Below are positions 1 through 9,386 of a DNA stretch of 64,000 nucleotides, one piece after another. The stretch comes from Diplonema japonicum (taxonomy: Eukaryota > Euglenozoa > Diplonemea > Diplonemida > Diplonemidae). The notes under the pieces are model-generated. The model made no database searches. It worked only from the letters and a program-made list of their open reading frames with translations, and was not told the DNA's origin. The first letter of the stretch is position 1; each line of letters starts with the position of its first letter. Location of the stretch: NCBI GenBank assembly GCA_964019335.1, contig OZ025709.1, forward strand, positions 124,001 through 188,000, given 5' to 3'. A program made the translations under genes and the position numbers.

Positions 1-527
1 GGATTATCCGTTGATGTGTTGAAAGCTAACGATGTCAGTTGTAAGATCTCCACGAACATTGTGACGGCTGTTAAAATGGGGATCATGTCGAAACATATTA
101 CAGGGCAAGGGCTGCATAGTGAGGCTGGTCTTGTCAGCCACTTGCGTCTTACCATCACCACGGCGGCAACGCCTACGATGACGAGGAATGCGTAGAAGAG
201 GAGTAGCATGTCTACGACGATGGCGGTGGTGGAGGCCGTGATGCACAGAACGGGGAAGGTTGTTATGAACAGCCAGAAGAGGATCGCGCCCACGCCCCAT
301 CCTTCCACTTCCTTCACACCCCACCATGCCTCGCCCCCCAGTTCGCATACACACAGCGTGCTGTACATTCTGATGACATGGTAAGGGTGCGCCACAACCG
401 ATACCACTGTCCTTAGAACATTGCTTCCCACGCCCTTCACCGTCGCCATGGACCCGACGATCGACACATACGACGCGCTGTTGTGTACAGGTGGCTCTTG
501 GTCACCAGATCCCTTCCCGAAGTCCAT
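1..527 (-). CDS. Multi-pass membrane protein, 3' end beyond window (partial)
   Basis: The minus-strand frame is open from an ATG at 525-527 to the window edge (about 175 codons). The first ~45 residues are polar and include MDFGKGSGDQEPP. After that come hydrophobic stretches typical of membrane helices, e.g. AILFWLFITTFPVLCI, then a second long apolar run containing VDMLLLFYAFLVIVGVAAVV, then a short basic loop (VRRKWLTRP). A further hydrophobic stretch near the edge contains ILTAVTMFVEILQL. It reads as the N-terminal part of a polytopic membrane protein. The pattern of spaced helices ending in a VEILQL-like helix resembles the C-terminal membrane blocks of large protist receptor-like proteins, but I cannot name a family. 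The plus-strand frames here are shadows. Confidence 0.6.
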   Translation of the reverse strand, partial: MDFGKGSGDQEPPVHNSASYVSIVGSMATVKGVGSNVLRTVVSVVAHPYHVIRMYSTLCVCELGGEAWWGVKEVEGWGVGAILFWLFITTFPVLCITASTTAIVVDMLLLFYAFLVIVGVAAVVMVRRKWLTRPASLCSPCPVICFDMIPILTAVTMFVEILQLTSLAFNTSTDN

Positions 528-626
528 ATTTGTGCATTTACCTTTTTCCCCTCCTCCTTTTTTTTATTTATTTATTTATTTTTATTTTGGTGGAGTTGAA
601 AAAAGGAAAAAAAAAAAAAAAAAATC

Positions 627-944
627 TCAATGTACGCCGAGTTCCCGTAGAAGCTCCTTCGGGAGGGGGTTCCCCTCTTCTGTTCCGCACACCTTGCACC
701 ATCGCTTTCCAAAGAACACCCCGCACCCATACGGGCACACTTGTCTGCCGCACGTGTTGCACTGTGTTCCTATGCACAGAGACCGCGGCTCTTCTCTGTC
801 GGGGTCTTCAACGACCCACACGTCTTCTAGGAATTTTATAGAAGAGTGAAACGGAGGAGGGGTGCCGAGGGGCACCTTCAAAGCGGAGGGGACACGGAAC
901 CCGCAAATCGCGCAAACGAACTCTGCCATGTCGGCCCCCTCCAT
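627..944 (-). CDS. CDPF1: Cysteine-rich DPF-motif protein (CDPF1 homologue)
   Basis: 105-residue protein starting at the ATG at 942-944. It carries the whole C6_DPF domain: an N-terminal CAICGF pair (residues ~10-15), the core FLEDVWVVEDPDRE (~39-52) that matches the family's FLEDVYVMRDPF signature, then CNTCGRQVCPYGCGVFF and KRWCKVC (~62-86). The cysteine spacing suggests a small zinc-binding fold. Length fits the animal CDPF1 proteins. The molecular function of this family is not established. The DPF tripeptide is DPD here, so the name-giving motif is slightly altered. It lies 51 bp downstream of the UPF0598 gene, same strand. Family recognition is from the motif order and is fairly secure. 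Confidence 0.85.
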   Translation of the reverse strand: MEGADMAEFVCAICGFRVPSALKVPLGTPPPFHSSIKFLEDVWVVEDPDREEPRSLCIGTQCNTCGRQVCPYGCGVFFGKRWCKVCGTEEGNPLPKELLRELGVH

Positions 945-995
945 CCTAAGCTAGAAGAAGATGAACAGCTAGAAAAAAAAAAAAAGAAAATGGTG

Positions 996-1553
996 TCAGG
1001 TTTCTAAAAAAAAAGCTGGTATTTGCTGTAAGGGGTATTTCCTTCCCTCCCAGTGGAGCATGGGCGGCTCCCCATCGTCTTCCCAAATGTTTTCCAACCC
1101 CAGCTGCAGGGCAAGGTGGCAGGATATCAAGCCCATAGTTCCTATCTTTGCCGGGTAGTAAACGCGGCCTGCAGAACAGACAGACAACTTCTCTGGCTCA
1201 AAGAGAGCTCGGAGACCCCCACCACCATAGGTGAGGTAATGTTTCCCTGCGGAGTCCTTAGTCAGTTCTGTGTAAGTGATAGGTCGGTCGGAAGGGAGCA
1301 GGAAGTTCAGCTCCCCTTTGCACTTCGAGACCCAAGGGAACTCTGGGTGGAGTCCGGTCTTGTTCTCTCTGACCATCCCGAAGAAAAAATCAAGGAACTT
1401 CTCACCCCGCATGTGTGCGGGTCCCCTAGGCGGTTCCTTCCCCCCTAAAATGTCCTCTTTTCTGATAAGGTGGTACAGGTTGCCGTGGTCATTAGAGTAG
1501 TAGAAATACTCTCTTGGACCCTGGGCAGCCAACGTTCTAAAGTGTCGTAACAT
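996..1553 (-). CDS. UPF0598 family protein (C8orf82-like)
   Basis: 185 residues; ATG at 1551-1553 is preceded on the coding strand by about 19 A residues. Recognisable family blocks in order: REYFYYSNDHGNLY (~14-27), KFLDFFFGMVRENKTG, EFPWVSKCKGELNFL (matching FPFLSPCGRERNFL of animal members), DRPITYTEL, YGGGGLRALFEPEKL (matching the conserved CGGG..PFEP block), and C-terminal LHWEGRKYPL. Animal members are annotated as mitochondrial. The N-terminus MLRHFRTLAAQ is basic and amphipathic and could act as a presequence, which is an inference. Biochemical role unknown. The start is fixed by the homology beginning within 15 residues of the ATG. Confidence 0.85.
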   Translation of the reverse strand: MLRHFRTLAAQGPREYFYYSNDHGNLYHLIRKEDILGGKEPPRGPAHMRGEKFLDFFFGMVRENKTGLHPEFPWVSKCKGELNFLLPSDRPITYTELTKDSAGKHYLTYGGGGLRALFEPEKLSVCSAGRVYYPAKIGTMGLISCHLALQLGLENIWEDDGEPPMLHWEGRKYPLQQIPAFFLET

Positions 1554-1757
1554 TTTTTTTTTTTTTTTTTTCTTAAAAAAAACCTTCTTCTCAAAAAAAA
1601 AAAAGTTTCAAATGCGGGTGGAAAAAAAAAAAAAAAAAAGTTAAAACCGTAAACACAGCCAGGGAGGGGGGGTGCATTTTTTTTTTTTTTTTTCCTTCTT
1701 TTCTTCTTATCTCACTTTTTCTTTTTTCCCTCTCCCAATTCTTTTATTTTACTACAG

Positions 1758-1795
<38 letters not shown>

Positions 1796-2132
1796 TAGGC
1801 GCCGTGTTCGTATATTCTCAAAAGCTGGCTGTACCAAGTGCATTGAGCGCGTGCAGTCTTGATAACTGGTGTGTGTGAAAAATGTGTTCCTACACCAAAA
1901 TAGGAGAGGGATGTAATTGGGGAGGGGGGAGAGCGGGGAGTGGGGTTTTCACTCAATTTCTTTTTTTTTTTTTTTTTTTTTTTTGAAAAAAGAAAAAGTG
2001 AGACAATAACAAATTTTCTTTTTTTTTTTTCTACCGTCAATAAAAAAAAAAAAAAAAATCTCTTTCTATTATTTTTTTTTCTTCTCTTTTTTTAAAAAAA
2101 AAAAAAAAGAAAAAAAATCTACTCCCTTATCA
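1554..2132. other. Intergenic spacer, homopolymer-rich
   Basis: No supportable gene. It holds several A and T tracts, the longest a T run of about 34 near 1761-1794. The only more complex stretch (about 1795-1950) shows no coding signal or recognisable RNA. Confidence 0.6.
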
Positions 2133-3677
2133 TCATGTCATCTTGACAGGTTTCGGCCGTTTCTTCACCTTCTTCTGCTTCTTATAACGCGTGTCCGTCA
2201 TCTCCGGAATCTCACCTATATAATGCTCGATCGTGCACCTGATACAAGGACCGCAAACCACCGGGAGACAGGAATAGAAACAAGAGAAAAGCCCGCACCT
2301 CCAAGAAGCACAACAACAAGCAGGCCGCTGTCGGTCCCACGTCCCGGTAACAGGCTCCCTCGTTGACGACAAAGCGATGTCATGTATTGAAGAGGAAAGG
2401 TGTTTAAAAGTAACGTTTTGCGGTTTTGCGGGGTGGAGGTGCAGCTCGAAATTCGTGTCTACATCAAAATCAGACCGGACGTTGGAAATTCCCTGATCTT
2501 GACACGACCAAGGACAAGGTATACAGCAACAGTTTAAAATTCTCCACCGCCAGGCAACAGGCGTCAGTTCAGCGTTGACTCTATTAAGGTTAAGCCGCAA
2601 CCCGGAATCGTGCTTCAAAGGTAGATCCCAAGAATTCTCACCGTGAACATCGAATTTTGTTACTTTAACTTGGGAGAGAAGCCCGAAAATACATGTTGCA
2701 CAACATAAGGCCCCGCCGGTGCTGCATGGTTCCGCAAGAACAACGACAGAGCTGTCGACCGATTTGTCCTCACCATCCGCACCTTCTTCGGCAAGCGGTT
2801 TTGTCTCGAGATGTTCCTTTGCTGCGAGTATTAACCTTTCCAGAACCTCTTTTTTTTCACGGTTGAATGTTTTTCGGTCTTTTCTGAGTTCCGTTCCAAC
2901 GTCCATTGTCTTGTTTTCAAATACGTCAGCATATGGGGACAAACGATTCCGCGTGATTAGAAGTTCATCGTCGTTGCTCTCCTCTTCCCAGTCTTGCGCC
3001 CACAAGGCAATTTCATCAGTTCTTGTGATTACAGGGGGTTGTTCGGTTTTTTCGTCGTTGGGCATGGTTTCGTGTCCGGTTATGTACCGTCTGCCTGTGC
3101 ACCATGTTGCACGGTCGCCTTGAGGGGTTATCCACGGGTCGTTGTAGGCAGTGTAGTATCTACGTTGTTCTTTTTCAGACTCGAAGTCGTCCTTGTCGTC
3201 GTCGAGGTCTCCTTGGATTACGCCGCCTTGCTGCCTCGCTTCGTTTCTTGCGGCTTTTGACTCTGCTTTCCATGATATCCCGTAAATATCTATCTCGTCC
3301 TGATCGATGTCTTGATATGTGAGGTCGTGTTTCTGTGGGGGGGGAGGGGAGAGGAAGTGAAAAAAAAAGAAAAAAAATTATTTTTTTTTTTTTTGATACA
3401 CACCTGGGGGTTTTCCGATCTTAAGGGTGGTCCCATGATTTGTATTTCTTCTTCTTCTGCTTCATGTTGGGCCAAACCTTCCTTTTTTTTTTTTTTTTTT
3501 TTTTTCCCCGAAAAAAAAAAAAAAAAAAACCTGCAGTAGATCTGGCTGCATCATGAACAATTCTACTATTTCGTTGCACCCCAAACCCTGTACAAGCAGT
3601 GCCTCCAGTAGCCGCTCATCTTCGTTCGGGAGGATCTCCTTGAGGATCAAGAGTTCTGCATCCAGGGCTCCTGACAT
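2133..3677 (-). CDS. CUE-like domain / cysteine-rich protein, unknown function (3 exons)
   Basis: Three exons join in frame: 3677-3531, 3481-3404 and 3332-2133; both introns are phase 0. Exon 1 (49 aa) contains LKEILPNEDERLLEALL and GCNEIVELFM, the layout of a CUE/UBA-like three-helix ubiquitin-binding domain (helix, loop, helix ending in ...L(V/L)QG). Exon 2 is acidic (AEEEEIQI). Exon 3 starts KHDLTYQDIDQDEIDIYG and has a YNDPWITPQGDRATWC block. The last 170 residues are cysteine-rich (CCATC, NCCCIPCPWSC, RPACCCASWRCG, CGPCIRC) and end in a lysine tail (KKQKKVKKRPKPVK). The cysteine clusters could bind metal or be lipid-modified. I recognise no full-length family; the CUE call is by pattern only. 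Downstream ATG 3063-3065 is internal, since open frame continues upstream through two well-formed introns. Confidence 0.7.
3482..3530 (-). other. 49-nt hairpin intron (T19 / A23)
   Basis: On the coding strand the intron is G, 19 T, C, 4 G, 23 A, G: apart from the splice-site bases and a 5-base loop it is only a T tract facing an A tract. The exon upstream ends CAG and the downstream exon begins GAA; removal keeps the frame (phase 0). Confidence 0.75.
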
Positions 3678-3887
3678 TTTCTCCCCCCTCCTTTTTTTTT
3701 TTTTGTTATTTCGTGAAGGAACGGGGGAAGAAAAAAAAAAAGGGAAAGATTGAAGTTTGAGAGGGGGTTTCGGGCGAAAGAGATTCCTTTTGTTTCCTTT
3801 TCTTTTTTTTTTTTTCTCTTACCCATGGATTTTGCATTGTGATTCCTACTTATTCACTGCCAAAAAAAAACGGTCGACTAACTGATT

Positions 3888-3933
<46 letters not shown>

Positions 3934-4120
3934 CCTTCTCTCCTTCGGAGTACGTTGGGATGTAAAGCATAAAAATAAAATAAAATAAAATAAAAATAAG
4001 AAGAATAAAAAAAAATCTTTTTTTAAAAGAAAACCCCGAATAAACTTCGGTGTGCGGAGTGGGTGCTCACCGAAATCTAACAGAAAAAAAGAAAGAAAGA
4101 AAAGAACACTATGCTGGGGT

Positions 4121-4173
<53 letters not shown>

Positions 4174-4387
4174 AAAATGTCACCCTTTTCTTCCCCCAAT
4201 TTAGTATTTACTATTTTTTCCTTCTTTCTTACTTTCTTTTTTTTTTTTTTTTTCCTTCTCGTCATCGGAAAAAAAAAGAAAAAAAAAAAAAAACTGTTGA
4301 TATTCTTTCCTAGACAGCTTTTTTATTTTCCTTTTATTTTATAATTCCCCATTTTGAGAACTTCTTGCTATAGAAAAAAATTTTTTT

Positions 4388-4427
<40 letters not shown>

Positions 4428-4577
4428 CGACAATCCCACTTGAGGACAGCCTCTATGTAAAAAAAAAAAGAGATATAATACAACAAAAAAAAAAAACTAT
4501 TCTTGTTAAGGTATGCGTTTTTGCGCACCGGCCGGTGCTGCGCTTACGAAATATAAAAAAAGAATAATAAAAAAAAA

Positions 4578-4611
<34 letters not shown>

Positions 4612-4672
4612 CCCAGTTCAAATTGAGAAACGACAAATCACACTTTTTTTTTTTCCCCCCCACCTCTCTCAA
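3678..4672. other. 1-kb intergenic spacer made largely of A/T tracts
   Basis: Contains long tracts, e.g. T at about 3891-3933 and 4122-4170 and A at about 4389-4425, plus a short (TAAAA)n-like run near 3970-4010. No coding signal, and the reading frames are poly-Lys/poly-Phe artefacts. Confidence 0.6.
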
Positions 4673-5244
4673 TCACTTCCAAGGCCCCCATTTTTGCCTC
4701 ACCCCTTCATATTCCTGCCACCGTTGTGTCGGTTCACGGCTCCTATCCACCTTGTCCCCAAGAGGCATGACCCCAACTGAGGGGGTGATCCTGTAAATCT
4801 TGGCACCAAGACCTTCAACTGTGGCATCGAAGGTGGAGTTGAATGAACCAAGCGGCGTTTTTTCCGTCAGGTCCATTACATCAAAGAAGGAAGCAGTCGG
4901 AAGCCCCAGCGTTTTGAAGGACAGAGTGGACACAATTGTCCCGTTAAGGCAAGGCGGGTCGGCGACCCTAGGAAGCCCACACATAATGTTGAAAACGGAA
5001 ACGTAGCGGGAGGAAGACCCGTACGAGGCGGAGTTAGCGATCCAAACAATAGTGAAATTGTCGCGGAAGTGCTGCACAGGGTTGCGGATGTCCAAGTGAG
5101 CTTCGAGGAGGAAATCGTTCTAAAATAATAATAAATTTTTTTGTTTCCCCACACACATACATTCAACAGCCCCAATGTGTAATCACTCACACCGCACGCA
5201 AATTTCGAGTTCGGGTCACATGTTGCAGGCTGATGTGGGTATTT

Positions 5245-5275
<31 letters not shown>

Positions 5276-6265
5276 ATATACATTTCTTATATCCCCCCCG
5301 AACATCAACGGGGACTGAACAGTGATGTGCAGAGTGAGAATTGACATCTGGCAAGGGGGCCAGAATTTCCACCTGAGAGGCAGCTCCGCCTGACCATGCA
5401 TCTTACCAAACGGAAGCTTATCCATATTGATGTAGAAACCCTTGTCAGATCCCGCCAGATAGGCCAGATCAGCGGCGTACTGAAAATGCGGGAAAAACTC
5501 GTGCCAGTTCGCGTAAAAGTCAGTAGTGACGCGGGCCATGGTGGAAACGGTTTTTGCGAACTCGATTTTGTCGGCTGTGCAGCTGTCACCGGGAGAGAGC
5601 GACACAATAAACCCCCTTGAACTCGCGTTGAGCTCCTTTTGGAAGAGCTCCAAATCCTCCGGTGCCATGTTGTCCCCAAAAACACAGTCAATTGTCAAAT
5701 AGTCCAGCTCCCACTCTTCCCACAATTCCACCAATGACTTGTAATATGCCACACCACCAGGATGAGAAGTGTTAATTCTTGCCACATCAGGGTTCCACCC
5801 GCACGCAGGGAAAATGTGGCCTTTACCCCCAAACGCGATTTCGTCGGCAGTGTAAGAAGTTCCTTTTATGGGAACCTTTCGTACAATGGCTTCATTGGGG
5901 ATTCCTAATGTGACCCAAAGACCCATTTTTAAACCCCTCTGGTGGACTTGGTCAGATACGGGTTTCCAAGACCCCTTCAAAGAGGGGTACACCGACGCCA
6001 TTGGAACAGGCCTTCCGAACTCATCCATATCATTGACAGAGCCGTTCTGATACCACCCTCCATCAACACAGAAATAGTTGTACCCGTGGGGTAGTATATA
6101 CTCCTGCATGCCGTTCATCAGATTGATCAAAGTGGGGTAGTCGGGGGTGCCATACACATCTGTGCCATTCCCGAAGTCGTATGAGTTCCAGCCTTTAGGC
6201 GGCTGCTTCGGGTGTAGGATCACACCTATGGCCATGAGCAAGGCGCTGGTGGAGAGGGACAACAT
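4673..6265 (-). CDS. Secreted alpha-galactosidase-like glycoside hydrolase (GH27/GH36 clan), 3 exons
   Basis: Exons 6265-5282, 5229-5191 (a 39-nt mini-exon) and 5119-4673, all phase 0, give about 489 aa. Residues 1-16 look like a signal peptide. Family marks: PPKGWNSYDFG (barrel start), YNYFCVDGGW, KMGLWVTLGIP, the nucleophile strand ELDYLTIDCVFGD (Asp before Cys is the likely nucleophile), and the later TTDFYANW strand that should carry the acid/base Asp. SPLMFGGDI closes the barrel. The last exon has VWIANSAS..RYVSVFNI, matching the C-terminal beta domain (WTADPS...YVALFNL). The ATG follows a run of A residues. The mini-exon has a CAG acceptor and a GTGAGT donor and encodes PATCDPNSKFACG; without it the join still stays in frame, so it could be an alternative cassette. 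Several N-glycosylation sequons fit secretion. Substrate could be alpha-galactoside or a related sugar. Confidence 0.85.
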
Positions 6266-6333
6266 TTTTTTTTGTTTTTTTTTTTCTCTTCTCCTCCCCC
6301 CCCCCCCTACTTTGTTGTTGTCTTTTTTCTCTT

Positions 6334-6375
<42 letters not shown>

Positions 6376-6380
<5 letters not shown>

Positions 6381-6487
6381 ACTGGCCGTTGTTTGTACGT
6401 GCCGGGTAAAACCTGGAGAAGTTTTTGTCAACCCGAAACACGTTGCCAACGTTCCCCTTTTGTTTAGACAAGTAAAGACTCGTTCTT

Positions 6488-6489
<2 letters not shown>
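6376..6489 (+). repeat. Dispersed repeat family C, copy 1
   Basis: Begins GAGGAACTGGCCGTTGTTTG and ends TTTAGACAAGTAAAGACTCG plus TTCTTGC, with A tracts on both sides. A shorter copy lacking the middle ~50 bases is at 46318-46379. Function unknown. It lies just upstream of the alpha-galactosidase-like gene. Confidence 0.7.
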
Positions 6490-6524
<35 letters not shown>

Positions 6525-6562
6525 TTCTGGTACAGGTTAGTAGTTATCGCTAGCGCTGCAAG

Positions 6563-6598
<36 letters not shown>

Positions 6599-6692
6599 TG
6601 AGATAAAAAAAAAAAGGAGGCTTCGTGTCTACCTGGGCCTTTTCTCTTCTTCTTTTTTTTTTTTTTTTTTTTTCCCCGGCTGTGTTCTTTAA

Positions 6693-6705
6693 CCATCTAT
6701 CAACG
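6693..6705 (+). repeat. piggyBac copy 1, left terminal inverted repeat
   Basis: CCATCTATCAACG next to TTAA. It is followed by a perfect 16-bp palindrome, CGTCTATATATAGACG (about 6709-6724), a possible transposase-binding or structural site. Confidence 0.85.
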
Positions 6706-6941
6706 AGCGTCTATATATAGACGATTTGAAAAAAAATCTTTTACGCAAAGGGCTTTCAATGCAATACGGCCCGGCCCTTTCTTGCCGGCGGGGTCCTGCG
6801 CGGAAAATATGAAAAAAATAAACTAAATGCTGCCCTAACTTAACAAGAAAATGAAAAAATGAAAAAAAACGCCAGCCCAAATTTACCCTTAAAAATCACT
6901 TCAAAAAAAGGCGCCCGGAAAGAGGGCCGGAAGAGGACGTC

Positions 6942-8254
6942 ATGAGTGATGGCAGCACTGATGGCTCATCCCTATTATGCAATTTTGATACAAACAGTGA
7001 TTCTGATACGAATTCGACCGATTCCTAGTCACAGCAGGGTGATTGGACGGCAAAGCCGGAGCAGTTGGAAGGCATCCGGTTTCGTGAAGATCGAAATCCT
7101 TGTGGACCCTGTTTTGACATCAAAGGCTCAATGCCATACCATATATTCTCCAAATGCTCGTCCCAAACGTTATTCGGGTCATAACTTGGAACAATGTGGC
7201 AAATGCGGCTAAAAAAGGTGTCTCCCTGGATCTCGATGCTGCTTCTCTGCATGCCTTCCTAGGTGTCCTTTTGTCGATGGACTTGGATATCAAGCCAGAT
7301 TATTCTGATTACTGGCACACTGGCTCCACGTCTCTCAACTACACCCCTGGGTACGCCAATGTCATGTCAAGAGACCGCTTTTTGACTATTCTGGGAAATC
7401 TGTGTTTCCACAGCGAAACAAACAAGCGTGCTGACTTCTACTTATCGCAAAGGCCTCCCGGAGATCATGGATGCCCCAAAGAAGCGAGGCCGCATGCCAA
7501 GGACGCGCATCCCGTGGGGACACCCAGTTCCACCAGCACGCGAGCATCCTTTGCACCACAACGTGGCATGACATCATGCCAGCGTGCTTTCTATCGACGT
7601 TGGATGTTCCGGTGAAGTCGAATTTGACGTGTCCGCCAAAAGAGAATGAAAGCCGGAAAGGACATCCCGCCCCCCACCAAGTGCATATTTACAACACCGC
7701 AATGGGCGGAACCGACGCTGGGTGATGCTGTGACAAAACACCATAAACGCTCCCTTATGACTTAAAAGTGGCCCCTAAAAGTATTTTTGTACTTGTTAGG
7801 TAAATCTCTGGCGAATGCTTGGCTTGTTTGGAAAGAAGCCTTGCCCCCCAACGCCCTGAGTACGAACGACAGTGGATTTACGCCTTTCAAAGAGGCAGTC
7901 ATCGAAGGGCTACTAGGGAGGCAGTCTAAACAACAGATAAAGTCAACTACAGAGCAGGCCGCCCCAATACCATGCCCCGAAACACAGAACGAGTGCTCTG
8001 AGACCCCAATGCGCCGTGACAGTACCTTCTGGGACCATTTCCCCGAAAAAGTAGTGCAACGTGCGGTGCAAGCATTGCAAGTCGAAAAGACCCCTATTTC
8101 AGTGTTCAGCCTGCTTGGTACAACTTTGCGTGACTCCGTGCTTCAAAGACTACCACCTTGCCGGGGATACCCCCCAGAAACCCCTCCCGGGGTCAAAAAA
8201 GAAGTCCCCCAGCCCTGGGGCACATACGAACCGCGTCAAGAAGGCCTTAAATAG
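6942..8254 (+). pseudogene. Disabled piggyBac transposase (DDE_Tnp_1_7), copy 1
   Basis: Coding remnants run in the order of a piggyBac transposase but in several frames. From ATG 6942 an acidic N-terminus (MSDGSTDGSS...) meets an in-frame TAG near 7027. After a frameshift, LVPNVIRVITW and LHAFLGVLLSMDL..DYW..G and MSRDRFLTILGNLCF match the N-terminal part of the family. A further shift leads to VHIYNTAMGGTDAG, equivalent to the family's IKDYNKYMGGVD block. After another break, FLYLLGKSLANAWLVWKEA matches the last domain helices, and MRCKHCKSKRPLFQCSACLVQLC...CFKDYH is the C-terminal Cys-rich DNA-binding domain. The stretch between LCFHSETNKR and the YNTAMGG block is far too short to hold the catalytic DDD core, so it is internally deleted. 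The element must be moved by a transposase encoded elsewhere. Confidence 0.85.
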
Positions 8255-8487
8255 CTTTTTATAGAATTTTACAGTCGGTTTTTTTTGACTTGTTTTTTGT
8301 ATCCCCTCTCGGGCACTTCAGGAACGATATTTTTGACAATGTTGTGGGGGTGGACCCTGCTGTGGGCACCCTCTCTCTAGAATTGGGACATCTGGAGGCA
8401 TTTCCGGGGGCATATAGCCCCGGCGTTGCGCTGGAATAGCTTTTTTTGAAGTTTTGAAAATTTACCCCCTGGTGGGCAAAAATGGTC

Positions 8488-8500
8488 CGTTGGTAGATGG
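8488..8500 (-). repeat. piggyBac copy 1, right terminal inverted repeat
   Basis: Reads CCATCTACCAACG on the minus strand next to TTAA at 8501-8504. It differs from the left end by one T/C change. A GC-rich hairpin (CCGGGGC..GCCCC arms, read from the complementary strand) lies about 80 bp inside. Confidence 0.85.
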
Positions 8501-8585
8501 TTAAAAATAAAAAATAAAAATAAAATAAAAAAAACCCCCCCTTTCTTCAACGAAGGGGCGGTTCTCTTCTTTCTCCCCTCCAACA

Positions 8586-9386
8586 TCATTCTGTCCAGGG
8601 GTAAGACGGATGAAGGTTTCCACGAATCTCATGCTCCAGTTCAAGAATAGGTTCTTGCGTGTCCAAGTCTACAATTGAAAACGTTCTGAAAGCATGGGAT
8701 GAGGCCACATCGCCCTCTGAGAGGCTAGAGTCCACGTGTACAAAACGAGGATTCACCTCGACAAGCTTCAGCGCTTCGCAGCGCCGAAACGTATCTAGAA
8801 CATCAGGTGTGTAAAAACAAAAATGCTCCCCGTTTGTAGGGGCCGGGGAATCCGTTTCAAAAAATGTCAGGTTTTGACAATTGTGGGGTCCCGCCTTCAC
8901 ACAGCACCGCGCATCGGCCTCCTCGACCGCGAACCGGAAAACATTTTTGTAAAACCTTGCGATCTTCGGGCTTGTTCCCCACGGTACCTCAACCGTGCAT
9001 TGAACAATACCATGGGGATAGCCTTCTCCAGTTTTCGACCCTGTTCTGGTACCCTTGCTTTCCATTTCCCCCTTCGATACCATAAACTTGAATAAGTTAC
9101 CTCCCGGGCCTGTGACGCAGCCGTCATGGGCAACGTCGTACCCTTCAGATCGGACAGCTTCTGTTTTTTTTTCTATGTCGGCCTGGTTTCGGTATCCGAT
9201 CGCCACCGTTCCCCTCCATTTTTGTCCTTCGCCCACGGGGAGGTGGAATTGGGTCACCGCACCGCAGTTCATGTGAAGCGTGCTCTCGGGTCCCCTCGCC
9301 GCTTTGACACACCCGAGCAATTCGAAAAATCTTTGGGCAACCTGTGCATCTGTGACCTCGATGTTTACGTGTTCAAGGAGCAACAT
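8586..9386 (-). CDS. Glyoxalase/VOC-superfamily protein
   Basis: 266 residues, ATG at 9384-9386 preceded by 15 A residues on the coding strand. The start LLLEHVNIEVTDAQVAQRFFE..LG is a typical first beta-alpha unit of a vicinal-oxygen-chelate module; the first module continues to GYDVAHDGCVTGPGGNLFKF. A second module begins HGIVQCTVEVPWGTSPKIARFYKNVF and ends near DTQEPILELEHEI. This paired betaalphabetabetabeta layout is that of glyoxalase I/dioxygenase-like proteins. Candidate metal ligands are His6 and the late Glu in LELEHE, but I cannot be sure the site is active. Substrate unknown. Single exon; lies directly right of piggyBac copy 1. Confidence 0.7.
   Translation of the reverse strand: MLLLEHVNIEVTDAQVAQRFFELLGCVKAARGPESTLHMNCGAVTQFHLPVGEGQKWRGTVAIGYRNQADIEKKTEAVRSEGYDVAHDGCVTGPGGNLFKFMVSKGEMESKGTRTGSKTGEGYPHGIVQCTVEVPWGTSPKIARFYKNVFRFAVEEADARCCVKAGPHNCQNLTFFETDSPAPTNGEHFCFYTPDVLDTFRRCEALKLVEVNPRFVHVDSSLSEGDVASSHAFRTFSIVDLDTQEPILELEHEIRGNLHPSYPWTE

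Larger units (their letters stand above)
6693..8500 (+). mobile_element. piggyBac-type element, copy 1 (1808 bp, non-autonomous)
   Basis: Flanked by TTAA on both sides (6689-6692 and 8501-8504), the target site duplicated by piggyBac transposases. The ends are inverted repeats beginning CCATCTATCAACG (left) and, on the other strand, CCATCTACCAACG (right). Inside are remnants of a DDE_Tnp_1_7 transposase. A second copy of identical length lies inverted at 23449-25256. Every reading frame I compared is identical between them, so they separated very recently. Confidence 0.92.

Noticed and set aside
4111-4344. Poly-Phe / poly-Lys open frames throughout the spacers
   Set aside because: They are translations of A/T homopolymers and have no coding composition or homology.
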